Shown: positions 1 to 8,122 of the stretch, piece by piece
Position numbering within the stretch: the first letter of the stretch is position 1
How the letters are laid out: the number at the start of each line of letters is the position of its first letter
Assembly (NCBI RefSeq): GCF_029051725.1
Contig: NZ_JAACFU010000006.1
Location: 519,516 to 583,515 of the forward strand
Length of the DNA: 64,000 nucleotides
Source: Bradyrhizobium sp. CSS354
Lineage (GTDB): Bacteria > Pseudomonadota > Alphaproteobacteria > Rhizobiales > Xanthobacteraceae
Reading direction: 5' to 3'
Notes under the pieces: generated by a model
The model's database searches: none
What the model saw: only the letters and a program-made list of their open reading frames with translations
What the model was told of the DNA's origin: nothing
Position numbers and translations under genes: made by a program

Positions 1-497
1 GCTTCATGCTCGACGTCCATGGTGAGAGCACCTCGACCTGGGCCGCGTCGGATGCGCTCTGCGCAGCGCTGCAGATCAACAACCACCTTCAGGATTGCGG
101 CAAGGATTTCCGCGAGCTCAACCGCGTCTACCTGCCGCGCGATGCGCTGGCCGCGAGTGGCGCCTCGGTCGAGCAGCTCGGACTGGCGCAGTCGCCGCCG
201 GCGATGCTGGCCTGCCTTCAGGCTCTCGCCGTGCGCAACGAAGCGCTGCTCGAGGAGGGCAGGTCGCTCAGCGCGGAGATCAGGGATTTTCGCCTCGGCG
301 TCGAGGTCTCGGTGATCCAGGCCTATGCCGACCGCATCGTGCGCCAGTTGAAGGTGCGCGATCCCTTGCGCGAGCGCGTGCACCTGAACAAGCTTGAGCT
401 CCTCACCTTCAGCCTCGCCGGCATGATCGGCGAAGTCGGCCGCCGCGCGGTCGGACGCAAAGCCATTTCCAGACCGGGGACTGCACATGACGCTTGA
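1..497 (+). CDS. hpnC: Squalene synthase HpnC, 3' part (5' end outside window)
   Basis: C-terminal part of HpnC, a trans-isoprenyl diphosphate synthase-type protein of the HpnCDE route from farnesyl diphosphate to squalene. About 164 codons are visible with no stop back to base 1. The family is usually near 290 residues, so this gene begins upstream. The visible part holds the second aspartate-rich region (LQDCGKDF) followed by NRVYLPRD, the block expected after the active-site helix. Within HpnCDE, HpnD makes presqualene diphosphate, HpnC converts it to hydroxysqualene and HpnE reduces it. The stop lies 11 bases inside hpnD, so the two are translationally coupled. An ATG at 6 is internal and is not the real start. 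Confidence 0.9.
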   Translation, partial: FMLDVHGESTSTWAASDALCAALQINNHLQDCGKDFRELNRVYLPRDALAASGASVEQLGLAQSPPAMLACLQALAVRNEALLEEGRSLSAEIRDFRLGVEVSVIQAYADRIVRQLKVRDPLRERVHLNKLELLTFSLAGMIGEVGRRAVGRKAISRPGTAHDA

Positions 498-1326
498 GGC
501 GACCTCGCCCGGCGCCAATTATGGCTCGACCGCATCCGGCAGTTCGTTCTACGCCGCGATGCGCATCCTGCCGCACGACCAGCGCGAAGCGATGTTCCAG
601 ATCTACAGCTTCTGCCGCCAGGTCGACGACATCGCCGATTCCGATGGCCCGCGCGACGAGCGGCTCGCCGCCCTTCAGGCGTGGCGCAACGACATCGATG
701 CGCTCTACCAGGGCAATCCGCCGCCGCGGCTGAAGGACTACGTCGCGTCGGTGAAAAGCTTCGGCCTCAAGCGCGAGGATTTCCTTGCGATCGTCGACGG
801 CATGGAGATGGACGTGCCGCAGGACATCCGCGCGCCCGACATGGCGACGCTGGATCTCTACTGCGATCGCGTTGCGAGTGCCGTGGGGCGGCTGTCGGTC
901 CGGGTCTTCGGCCTGCCGGAAGAAGATGGCATCGAGCTCGCGCATCATCTCGGGCGCGCGCTCCAGCTCACCAACATCCTGCGCGACATCGACGAGGATG
1001 CGGGCCTCGGGCGGCTCTATCTGCCGCGCGAAGCGCTGCTGCATGCCGGCATCACCTCCAACGATCCGGACCGCGTGATCGTCGAGCGCGCGCTGCCGAA
1101 GGTCTGCCTGCCGCTGGCGCAACGCGCAAAGGTGTATTTCGAGAAGTCGGACGAGATCATGAATCGCAACCGGCGCCGCGCGGTGCGCGCGCCGCGGATG
1201 ATGTCGAAATACTATCATGCGATTCTCGATCTCCTGATCGCGCGCGGGTTCAACGCGCCGCGTGAGCCGGTGCGTGTGTCGAAGATCACACGCATCGCCA
1301 TCCTGCTCCGTTACGCTCTCATCTGA
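487..1326 (+). CDS. hpnD: Presqualene diphosphate synthase HpnD
   Basis: Condenses two farnesyl diphosphates to presqualene diphosphate, the first step of hopanoid-linked squalene synthesis. The 279-residue protein has both aspartate-rich Mg-binding motifs of the squalene/phytoene synthase fold: DDIAD at residues 47-51 and DIDED at 167-171, the latter in the family block TNILRDIDEDAG followed by RLYLPRE. The ATG at 487 overlaps the end of hpnC by 11 bases, and the TGA shares its last base with the ATG of hpnE (TGATG at 1324-1328). hpnC-hpnD-hpnE therefore reads as one translationally coupled unit. Phytoene synthase is the only real alternative, and the hpn neighbours exclude it. Confidence 0.95.
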   Translation: MTLEATSPGANYGSTASGSSFYAAMRILPHDQREAMFQIYSFCRQVDDIADSDGPRDERLAALQAWRNDIDALYQGNPPPRLKDYVASVKSFGLKREDFLAIVDGMEMDVPQDIRAPDMATLDLYCDRVASAVGRLSVRVFGLPEEDGIELAHHLGRALQLTNILRDIDEDAGLGRLYLPREALLHAGITSNDPDRVIVERALPKVCLPLAQRAKVYFEKSDEIMNRNRRRAVRAPRMMSKYYHAILDLLIARGFNAPREPVRVSKITRIAILLRYALI

Positions 1327-2579
1327 TGCAAAAAACAGCTCACATCATCGGTGCTGGAATCTCCGGCCTCTCCGCCGCCGTGCGGCTTGCCAATGCCGGC
1401 TTCAAGATCGCCGTGCACGAGGCGACGCAGCAGGCCGGCGGTCGCTGCCGTTCTTATTTCGACGGCGCCACCAATCTCACCATCGACAACGGCAACCATT
1501 TGCTGCTGTCCGGCAATAGCCACGCGCGCGCCTATGCGCGCTCGATCGGTACTGAGGCGGGCCTCGTCGGTCCGGAGCGCGCGCAGTTTCCCTTCGTCGA
1601 TATCACGACCGGGCAGCGCTGGCAGATCGATCTCGGCGACGGCCGGCTGCCGACGTGGGTGCTCGACGAGAGCCGCCGCGTCCCCGACACCGGGTTGACC
1701 GATTATCTGAAGTTGGCGCCACTGATCTGGGCCTCGGAAGAGACCCTGGTCGGCAAGTCCATTCCCTGCGAGGGCGTGCTCTATCAGCGCCTGGTGCAGC
1801 CGTTGCTGCTCGCGGCGCTCAACGTCGATCCACCCGAAGGCTCGGCCGGGCTTGCCGGCGCGATCGTGCGCGAGACGCTGCTCGCCGGCGGACAGGCCTG
1901 CCGTCCCCTGATCGCGCGCGACGGGCTTAGCGCAGTGCTGATCGAGCCTGCCGTGACGTTCCTGCAGGAGCGCGGCCACACCGTTCAGCTCGGCCATGAG
2001 CTGCGCTCGTTTGCGACCCATGACGGCAAGGTCGGCGCGCTGAATTTCGGCGGCGAAGATGTGGTCCAGATCGGCGCGGGCGATGTCGTCGTGATGGCGG
2101 TGCCGCCGCGCGCTGCCTCCAACTTGCTGCCGGGGCTGAAGACGCCGACCGAATTCCGCGCCATCGTGAATGCGCATTTCCGCGTTCAGCCGCCGGCGGG
2201 ATCGGCTCCGATCCTCGGCGTGATCGGCGGCGTCGTGGAATGGCTGTTTGCGTTCCCGAACCGGCTGTCCGTCACCATCAGCAACGGCGACCGTCTGGTC
2301 GAGATGCCGCGCGAGGAACTCGCGCAGGCGATCTGGAACGACGTCTGCAAGGCGGGCGGTGTTTCCGGCGAGCTACCCCCTTGGCAGATCGTGCGCGAGC
2401 GCCGCGCCACATTTGCGGCGACGCCGGCGCAGAATGCCCTGCGTCCAGGGCCGGTCACTGCGCTGAAAAACCTGTTTCTTGCAGGCGATTGGACTGCTAC
2501 GGGATTGCCTGCAACCATCGAGGGATCGGTCCGATCCGGTGATCGCGCCGCCGATCTGGTTCTGGCCGCCAAGGGATAG
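1326..2579 (+). CDS. hpnE: Hydroxysqualene dehydroxylase HpnE
   Basis: FAD-dependent amine-oxidase/phytoene-desaturase-fold enzyme that reduces hydroxysqualene to squalene. The 417-residue protein opens with the dinucleotide-binding motif GAGISG (residues 9-14) and the acidic end of strand beta-2 (HEATQQAGGRC). It ends with the second FAD block, LFLAGDWTATGLPATIEGS, typical of desaturase relatives. The start overlaps the hpnD stop by one base. 76 bases separate it from shc, so shc may share its transcript or have its own start there. It lies between the squalene synthases and the cyclase that uses its product. Confidence 0.94.
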   Translation: MQKTAHIIGAGISGLSAAVRLANAGFKIAVHEATQQAGGRCRSYFDGATNLTIDNGNHLLLSGNSHARAYARSIGTEAGLVGPERAQFPFVDITTGQRWQIDLGDGRLPTWVLDESRRVPDTGLTDYLKLAPLIWASEETLVGKSIPCEGVLYQRLVQPLLLAALNVDPPEGSAGLAGAIVRETLLAGGQACRPLIARDGLSAVLIEPAVTFLQERGHTVQLGHELRSFATHDGKVGALNFGGEDVVQIGAGDVVVMAVPPRAASNLLPGLKTPTEFRAIVNAHFRVQPPAGSAPILGVIGGVVEWLFAFPNRLSVTISNGDRLVEMPREELAQAIWNDVCKAGGVSGELPPWQIVRERRATFAATPAQNALRPGPVTALKNLFLAGDWTATGLPATIEGSVRSGDRAADLVLAAKG

Positions 2580-2655
2580 TGACAGGCGGCCCTGACGGGC
2601 ATTTGTCCCGGTCAATTTCGGCCAATTCAATCGACTATCGGAGCAATCGAGCGAG

Positions 2656-4623
2656 ATGGATTCCGTGAACGCGACCAGCCGCGAAGCCCAAGAATTGAGA
2701 AACTTGGAATCGAGCATTGTGTCGGCCACCGAAGGCGTCCTCGGCTTCCAGCAACCCGACGGCCATTGGGTGTTCGAGCTCGAGGCCGATTGCACGATTC
2801 CGGCCGAATACGTGCTGCTGCGCCATTATCTGGCCGAGCCGGTCGATGCCGTGCTCGAAGCCAAGATCGCCAATTATCTTCGCCGCGTGCAGGGCGCCCA
2901 TGGCGGCTGGCCGCTGGTGCATAACGGCGAGTTCGACATGAGCGCCAGCGTCAAGGCGTATTTCGCGCTGAAGATGATCGGGGATTCCATCGACGCGCCG
3001 CACATGGTGCGTGCGCGCGAGGCGATCCATTCCCGCGGCGGTGCCATTCACAGCAATGTCTTCACGCGCTTCATGCTTGCGATGTTTGGCGTCGTGACCT
3101 GGCGCGCGGTACCGGTGCTGCCGATCGAGATCGTGCTGCTGCCGTTCTGGTCGCCGTTCCACATCAACAAGATCTCCTACTGGGCGCGCACCACCATGGT
3201 GCCGCTGATGGTCATCGCCGCGCTGAAGCCGCGGGCGAGGAATCCCAAGGGCATCGGCATCGACGAGCTGTTCCTGCAGGATCCGCGCTCGATCGGCATG
3301 ACTGCCAAGGCGCCGCACCAGAGCATGGCCTGGTTCGTGCTGTTTCGCGCGCTCGACGGCATTTTGCGCGTGATCGAGCCGATGTTTCCCAAGAGCCTGC
3401 GCAAGCGCGCGATCGAGGCAGCGCTCGCCTTCACCGAGGAGCGGCTCAATGGCGAGGACGGCATGGGCGCGATCTATCCGCCAATGGCCAACATCGTCAT
3501 GATGTACGACGCACTCGGCAAGGACGAGAACTTCCCGCCGCGCGCGATCACGCGCCGGGGTATCGACAAGCTGCTCGTGATCAAGGACGACGAAGCCTAT
3601 TGCCAGCCCTGCGTCTCGCCGGTGTGGGACACGACGCTGACCGCCCACGCGCTGCTCGAAGCCGGCGGTAACAGGGCGGTGCCGGCGGCCAAGCAGGGTC
3701 TCGACTGGCTGATCCCGAAGCAGGAGCTCGAGGTGAAGGGCGACTGGGCGGTGAAGCGGCCCGACGTGCGCCCGGGCGGCTGGGCCTTCCAGTACAACAA
3801 TGCCCATTATCCCGATCTCGACGATACCGCGGTGGTGGTGATGTCGATGGACCGCATGCGCCGGGAGCACGGCGCGACCGGCTATGACGCCGCGATCGAC
3901 CGTGCGCGGGAGTGGATCGAGGGCATGCAGAGCGACGACGGCGGCTGGGCTGCCTTCGACGTCAACAATCTCGAATATTATCTGAACAACATCCCGTTCT
4001 CGGACCATGGCGCGCTGCTCGATCCACCGACCGAGGACGTCACCGCGCGCTGCGTCTCGATGCTGGCCCAGCTCGGCGAGACCGCGAAGACCAGCAAGCA
4101 TGTCGCGGACGGGATCGACTACCTCCGAAAGACCCAGCACCCGGAAGGGTCCTGGTATGGCCGCTGGGGGATGAACTTCATCTATGGAACCTGGTCGGTG
4201 CTGTGCGCCCTCAACATGGCCGGCGTCCGCCATGACGACCCCATGATCCGGAAAGCCGCCGGCTGGCTGGCCTCGATCCAGAACAAGGACGGCGGCTGGG
4301 GCGAGGATGCCGTCAGCTACCGGTTGGACTACCGGGGCTGGCAGGCTGCCCCCTCAACCGCCTCGCAAACGGCATGGGCCTTGCTTGCCTTGATGGCTGC
4401 TGGCGAGGTTGATCACCCGGCCGTCGCCCGCGGGGTGGAGTACCTGATTGCAACACAGAACGAAAAAGGACTGTGGGACGAACAGCGGTACACCGCCACA
4501 GGCTTTCCCCGTGTATTCTATCTACGGTACCATGGTTACCCGAAGTTCTTCCCGCTGTGGGCGTTGGCGCGGTATCGGAACTTGCGGAACACCAACAGCA
4601 GGGTGGTAGGGGTCGGAATGTGA
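2656..4623 (+). CDS. shc: Squalene-hopene cyclase (HpnF)
   Basis: Membrane-bound class II triterpene cyclase converting squalene to hopene and diplopterol. The 655 residues match the family length. The catalytic acid motif DLDD is at residues 387-390, where the middle aspartate pair protonates squalene. Several QW repeats are visible, for example QQPDGHW near 32-38, QSDDGGWAAF after residue 420 and QNKDGGWG near 545. ATG 2656 is preceded by GGAGCAATCGAGCGAG, a usable ribosome binding region. The terminal TGA overlaps the GTG start of hpnG in GTGA (4620-4623), so the two are coupled. Confidence 0.97.
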   Translation: MDSVNATSREAQELRNLESSIVSATEGVLGFQQPDGHWVFELEADCTIPAEYVLLRHYLAEPVDAVLEAKIANYLRRVQGAHGGWPLVHNGEFDMSASVKAYFALKMIGDSIDAPHMVRAREAIHSRGGAIHSNVFTRFMLAMFGVVTWRAVPVLPIEIVLLPFWSPFHINKISYWARTTMVPLMVIAALKPRARNPKGIGIDELFLQDPRSIGMTAKAPHQSMAWFVLFRALDGILRVIEPMFPKSLRKRAIEAALAFTEERLNGEDGMGAIYPPMANIVMMYDALGKDENFPPRAITRRGIDKLLVIKDDEAYCQPCVSPVWDTTLTAHALLEAGGNRAVPAAKQGLDWLIPKQELEVKGDWAVKRPDVRPGGWAFQYNNAHYPDLDDTAVVVMSMDRMRREHGATGYDAAIDRAREWIEGMQSDDGGWAAFDVNNLEYYLNNIPFSDHGALLDPPTEDVTARCVSMLAQLGETAKTSKHVADGIDYLRKTQHPEGSWYGRWGMNFIYGTWSVLCALNMAGVRHDDPMIRKAAGWLASIQNKDGGWGEDAVSYRLDYRGWQAAPSTASQTAWALLALMAAGEVDHPAVARGVEYLIATQNEKGLWDEQRYTATGFPRVFYLRYHGYPKFFPLWALARYRNLRNTNSRVVGVGM

Positions 4624-5369
4624 CTTTGGGGACGGGGGACTATCTTACCGCGGGTCAAACCGTTGATCCGAGGCCGATATTGATCGTGACTGGACTGGTT
4701 CAGGAGGCCCGCATCGCTGCGGGGCCCGGAATGGCGGTCATTTGTTCGTCGAGCAGCCCGACCCAGTTGCGGGCGCTGTTGACGGTGCTGGATCCCGAGA
4801 CGATTCGCGGTGTGATCTCCTTTGGCGTTGCCGGCGGGCTCGACCCGACGCTGCGCTCCGGCGACGTCGTGCTGGCGACCGAGGTGCTCGCGGGCGACAC
4901 CCGCTGGGCCGCCGGCCTCTCGCTCGGCGACGACCTGATCGACCGCCTGACGTCGGGGCGCCGCCGCGTGGTGCGCGGCAGCCTCGCCGGTGCCGAGGAA
5001 GTGGTCACGGGGCGCTCCTGCAAGGCGGCGCTGCATTCGGAGACCGGAGCGGCCGCCGTCGACATGGAAAGCCACATCGCGGCCGCCTACGCCGCCGAGG
5101 CCGGCTTGCCGTTCGCCGCGGTCCGCGTCATCAGCGATCCCGCCCATCGCGCGCTGCCGGCGCTCGCCCGCGCCGCCATCAAGCCGAATGGCCAGATCGA
5201 CGTGCTGGCCGTGCTGCGCGGCATCGCGCGCAATCCGACCGCGCTGCACGGACTGGTCTCGACCGGCCTCGACTTCAACCGCGCGCTGCGCTCACTTCGC
5301 GGCTGCCGCGACTTCCTGATCGGCACCGAGCTGGTCGAGGGCGAGGCGCTGGTCTCCGAGGCGGCCTGA
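4620..5369 (+). CDS. hpnG: Hopanoid nucleoside phosphorylase HpnG
   Basis: Purine-nucleoside-phosphorylase-fold enzyme that releases adenine from adenosylhopane, giving ribosyl-type hopanoid intermediates. I choose the GTG at 4620, which overlaps the shc stop by four bases and gives 249 residues. The frame is open upstream to 4473, but that region encodes the shc C-terminus. Family features are ISFGVAGGLDP (phosphate/ribose region), AAVDMESHIAAAYA (the ME pair contacting ribose) and VISDPAHRALPA, whose Asp is the catalytic base position. It acts after HpnH, encoded just downstream on the other strand. A strong hairpin follows. Confidence 0.92.
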   Translation: MTLGTGDYLTAGQTVDPRPILIVTGLVQEARIAAGPGMAVICSSSSPTQLRALLTVLDPETIRGVISFGVAGGLDPTLRSGDVVLATEVLAGDTRWAAGLSLGDDLIDRLTSGRRRVVRGSLAGAEEVVTGRSCKAALHSETGAAAVDMESHIAAAYAAEAGLPFAAVRVISDPAHRALPALARAAIKPNGQIDVLAVLRGIARNPTALHGLVSTGLDFNRALRSLRGCRDFLIGTELVEGEALVSEAA

Positions 5370-5393
5370 GCGGGTTCTGCGATCACTAAAATG

Positions 5394-5434
5394 AAAAGGC
5401 CCGGTCGCCAATGGCGACCGGGCCTTTTGTTTTG
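5394..5434. terminator. Bidirectional rho-independent terminator after hpnG
   Basis: A perfect 16-bp stem (5394-5409 with 5413-5428) with a three-base AAT loop starts with AAAA and ends in TTTT followed by GTTTT. It is U-tailed in both directions. It would stop hpnG transcription rightward and anything reading leftward past hpnH. Confidence 0.93.
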
Positions 5435-5440
5435 ATCTGC

Positions 5441-5525
5441 GTAGCTCGGATGGAGCAGAGCGCAATCCGGGGCCTTCAACGCGGAGGCACCCTCCCGGAT
5501 TTCGCTTGCGCTCCATCCGGGCTAC
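5441..5525. repeat. Palindromic intergenic element, GTAGC family, copy 1
   Basis: About 85 bp with inverted ends: GTAGCTCGGATGGAGC at the left and GCTCCATCCGGGCTAC at the right. A related element with the same ends occurs at 16372-16450. It lies between the hpnG terminator and the hpnH stop. This looks like a short non-coding palindromic repeat of the kind scattered through Bradyrhizobium intergenic regions. No open reading frame in it is credible. Confidence 0.75.
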
Positions 5526-5537
5526 AGGTCACCGCGC

Positions 5538-6698
5538 TTACGCGGCGGTCGAAGCCTTCCGTGCGGCCTTCTCCTGGGCAGCGGCGGCCTCGTCCTTGCG
5601 GATCTCCGACAGGCGCTTCTGCACTTCCGCCGAGAAGATATACTGGGCCGGACGCTGCTTGCTCATGTCGATCTCCGGCGCCATTGGACCCGTGGTCCTG
5701 ATGCCGCGCAGCGACACCCACATCGCCTTCAGCGGGTTGTTGATGGCAGCGGTCGCCGCCGTCGGCTCGTAGCCGCAATGGGCCATACAGTCGGCGCACT
5801 TCTCGTACTTGCCGGTGCCGTAGGTCTCCCAGTCGGTCGTGTCCATCAGCTCCTTGAAGGTCTTCGCATAGCCTTCGCCGAGCAGGTAGCAGGGCTTCTG
5901 CCAACCGAAGATGTTGCGCGCGGGCATGCCCCAGGGCGTGCACTCATATTCCTGGTTGCCGGCGAGGAAGTCGAGGAACAGGCCGGAATGCATGAAATTC
6001 CACTTCTTGCCTTTGCCCATCGCAAAGACGTCGCGGAACAGCTTCTTGGTCTTGGTGCGGTTGAGGAAGTGCTCCTGGTCGGGCGCGCGCTCATAGGCGT
6101 AGCCGGGCGACATCGAGACGCCGACACCGAGCTCGACCGTGAGGTCGAGGAACTTGGCGATCTCCTCGGCCGGGTGGCCGTCGAAGATGGTGGCGTTGAC
6201 GTTGACGGTGAAGCCGCGGGCCTTGGCCGCCTTGATCGCGGAGACGGCGCGCTCGAACACGCCCTTCTGCGACACGGCCTTGTCGTGGTGCTCCTTCAGG
6301 CCATCGAGATGCACCGAGAAGAACAGATAGGGCGAGGGCTCGAACAGATCGAGCTTCTTCTCGAGCAACAACGCGTTGGTGCAGAGCGAGACGAACTTCT
6401 TGCGCGCCACGAGGCCGCGCACGATCTCGCCGATCTCCTTGTGGATCAGCGGCTCGCCGCCGGGAATGGCGACCATCGGCGCGCCGCACTCGTCGGCCGC
6501 GTCCCAGCACTCCTGTGCGGTCATGCGGCGGTTGAGGATCGCATCCGGATAGTCGATCTTGCCGCAGCCGACGCAGGCGAGGTTGCAGCGGAACAGCGGC
6601 TCCAGCATCAGCACGAGCGGATAGCGCTTGCGGCCAAGCAGCTTCTGCTTGATCAAATAGCCGCCGATACGCATTTCCTTGAAGAAGGGGATAGCCAT
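5538..6698 (-). CDS. hpnH: Adenosylhopane synthase, radical SAM HpnH
   Basis: Radical SAM enzyme that joins a 5'-deoxyadenosyl group to diploptene, the first side-chain step toward C35 hopanoids. In the 386-residue protein the iron-sulfur motif is C38-x3-C42-x2-C45 (RCNLACVGCGK). The downstream GGEPLIHKEI is the radical SAM GGE motif that contacts SAM. A second cysteine-rich patch sits near the C-terminus (CADCMAHCGYEP). The gene runs toward hpnG, whose product uses the HpnH product, and follows ispH with a 35-base gap on the minus strand, so ispH and hpnH may be co-transcribed. The C-terminus is Ala/Lys rich. Confidence 0.94.
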   Translation of the reverse strand: MAIPFFKEMRIGGYLIKQKLLGRKRYPLVLMLEPLFRCNLACVGCGKIDYPDAILNRRMTAQECWDAADECGAPMVAIPGGEPLIHKEIGEIVRGLVARKKFVSLCTNALLLEKKLDLFEPSPYLFFSVHLDGLKEHHDKAVSQKGVFERAVSAIKAAKARGFTVNVNATIFDGHPAEEIAKFLDLTVELGVGVSMSPGYAYERAPDQEHFLNRTKTKKLFRDVFAMGKGKKWNFMHSGLFLDFLAGNQEYECTPWGMPARNIFGWQKPCYLLGEGYAKTFKELMDTTDWETYGTGKYEKCADCMAHCGYEPTAATAAINNPLKAMWVSLRGIRTTGPMAPEIDMSKQRPAQYIFSAEVQKRLSEIRKDEAAAAQEKAARKASTAA

Positions 6699-6733
6699 TA
6701 CAAGTTTCTTTCTGGGCTTGAAATTCGGGTGGG

Positions 6734-7660
6734 TCAGCTCGCAGCCAGTTGGGCCGGAAGCCGGAATTCGATGTTTTCCTCGCGGCCGGGGAGCACCGAG
6801 ACCTTGACCGGTCCGATCCGCCGCATTGCTTCGATCACGTCATCCACGAGTACCTCGGGCGCCGAAGCGCCAGCCGTGACACCGACGGTTCTGGCATCTT
6901 TCAACCACTCGGGATTGAGCGCGCTGCCGTCGGCAATCAGATAACTCGCGACACCGGCCTCAGTGCCGATTTCGCGGAGCCGGTTCGAGTTCGAGCTATT
7001 GGCAGCGCCCACCACCAAGATCACGTCGACCAGCTTGCTCAAATCCCTTACCGCAGATTGGCGGTTCTGTGTCGCATAGCAGATATCCCGGATATCCGGA
7101 CCTTGAATATCTGTAAAGCGGGCCTGCAGGGCCGAAATGATGTCCTTGGTGTCATCCACAGACAGGGTGGTCTGGGTGATGTAGGCCACTGGCGTATCCG
7201 CCGGCAGCTCAAGGGCTTTAACCTCTTCAACACTTTGGACCAGCAGGACGGGGGCGGGAACCTGGCCCATCGTACCCTCGACCTCGGGGTGGCCAGCATG
7301 GCCGATCAGGATCAGGGTGCGGCCCCTGGCGATGTAGCGCTTCCCCTGATTGTGAACTTTCGTGACCAGGGGGCAGGTGGCATTGAGCACTGGAAGGTCG
7401 CGCGCGGCCGCTTCTTCCTCGACGCTGCGGGCGACGCCATGAGCGCTGAAGACCGTCACGGCCTTCGGCGGCACCTCTGACAGTTCCTCGACGAAGATCG
7501 CGCCTTTGTTTTTCAGGCTCTCGACGACGTACTTGTTGTGCACGATCTCATGGCGCACGTAGACGGGCGGGCCGTACTTCTCCAGCGCCCGTTCCACGAT
7601 CTCGATTGCACGCACCACTCCCGCGCAAAAGCCACGCGGTTGCGCCAGATAAACTTCCAT
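6734..7660 (-). CDS. ispH: 4-hydroxy-3-methylbut-2-enyl diphosphate reductase
   Basis: Last enzyme of the MEP pathway, an iron-sulfur protein yielding IPP and DMAPP. I start at ATG 7660 (MEVYLAQPRGFCAGV), giving 308 residues. A TTG at 7699 would add 13 residues with no family support. The three cluster cysteines are visible: C12 in RGFCAGV, one in NATCPLVTKVH and one in RDICYATQNRQ. The catalytic Thr/Glu region (TQTTLSVDDT) and SSNSNRL substrate block are present. Its place beside hpnH ties precursor supply to hopanoid synthesis. A long leader (about 215 bases) runs back to a candidate promoter at 7883-7911. Confidence 0.95.
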   Translation of the reverse strand: MEVYLAQPRGFCAGVVRAIEIVERALEKYGPPVYVRHEIVHNKYVVESLKNKGAIFVEELSEVPPKAVTVFSAHGVARSVEEEAAARDLPVLNATCPLVTKVHNQGKRYIARGRTLILIGHAGHPEVEGTMGQVPAPVLLVQSVEEVKALELPADTPVAYITQTTLSVDDTKDIISALQARFTDIQGPDIRDICYATQNRQSAVRDLSKLVDVILVVGAANSSNSNRLREIGTEAGVASYLIADGSALNPEWLKDARTVGVTAGASAPEVLVDDVIEAMRRIGPVKVSVLPGREENIEFRLPAQLAAS

Positions 7661-7870
7661 TGGACGCCCATCACGCAAGTTGCACCAATCCGCTCTCAAG
7701 TTCAGGGGTCACCGCGATACGAACCAATGAGTTGCAATATCCGCACCACGGTTTCGCGCAGGCGGTAGCTGCCCACCCCTGTCGCCGCCCCGGTGCATGG
7801 AGGCGCAGCACTTTGTGTCAAAAAATCGGCAGTAAGGAAAGGTGGAACGAACTTTGGTTCCCTACTGGAT

Positions 7871-7916
7871 CACTTTTGCGGTACTATAGTAGAGGGCGCC
7901 CATTGCCGCAAAAGTG
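7871..7916. promoter_or_regulatory. ispH promoter candidate bracketed by inverted repeat
   Basis: On the minus strand TTGCGG (7906-7911), a 17-base spacer and TATAGT (7883-7888) resemble a sigma-70 promoter firing toward ispH. Perfect 11-bp inverted arms, CACTTTTGCGG at 7871-7881 and CCGCAAAAGTG at 7906-7916, straddle it. One arm covers the -35 and the other the expected start point. That arrangement suits a repressor binding both arms. Promoter and repeat are seen in sequence, the function is inferred. Confidence 0.5.
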
Positions 7917-8064
7917 GAGACATTTGTGCGCGCGCTTCGTCACTTTCCCGCCTCAACTCCCCGGCTATACCGACTGCCCCGCATGATTTTGCCATGGTCT
8001 TCCGCCGTTTACCTCGAACCTTCTGACGGCGATAACCACTCAAAACAGCAATAGGTTTCGGCCG

Positions 8065-8089
8065 GGAACTCCGTTAAACAGCGGGCGTT
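8065..8089 (+). promoter_or_regulatory. EcfG-type general stress promoter for hpnN
   Basis: GGAAC (8065-8069), 16 bases, then CGTT (8086-8089) matches the alphaproteobacterial EcfG consensus GGAAC-N16/17-CGTT. It lies 33 bases before the hpnN GTG, a normal distance for a promoter with a short leader. The predicted transcript starts near 8096. Confidence 0.7.
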
Positions 8090-8122
8090 TCCGGCAAGCT
8101 GTTAACCGCAGAAAGAAAAGTA

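Larger units (their letters stand above)
7661..8122. other. Divergent intergenic region between ispH and hpnN
   Basis: A 462-bp stretch with no convincing gene. The short open frames inside it have no recognisable motif and no ribosome binding site. It holds a sigma-70-like promoter toward ispH flanked by an 11-bp inverted repeat, and an EcfG-type promoter toward hpnN. A TTGACA also occurs on the minus strand near 7815-7821, but I see no matching -10. Confidence 0.7.

Noticed and set aside
7844..7861. GGAAC...GTTCC inverted pair as a second EcfG promoter
   Set aside because: No CGTT lies 16-17 bases downstream on either strand, so only the 8065-8089 site fits the consensus.
7538..8026. Small open frames in the ispH-hpnN gap
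   Set aside because: No ribosome binding site, no recognisable motif, and they overlap each other and the promoters found there.
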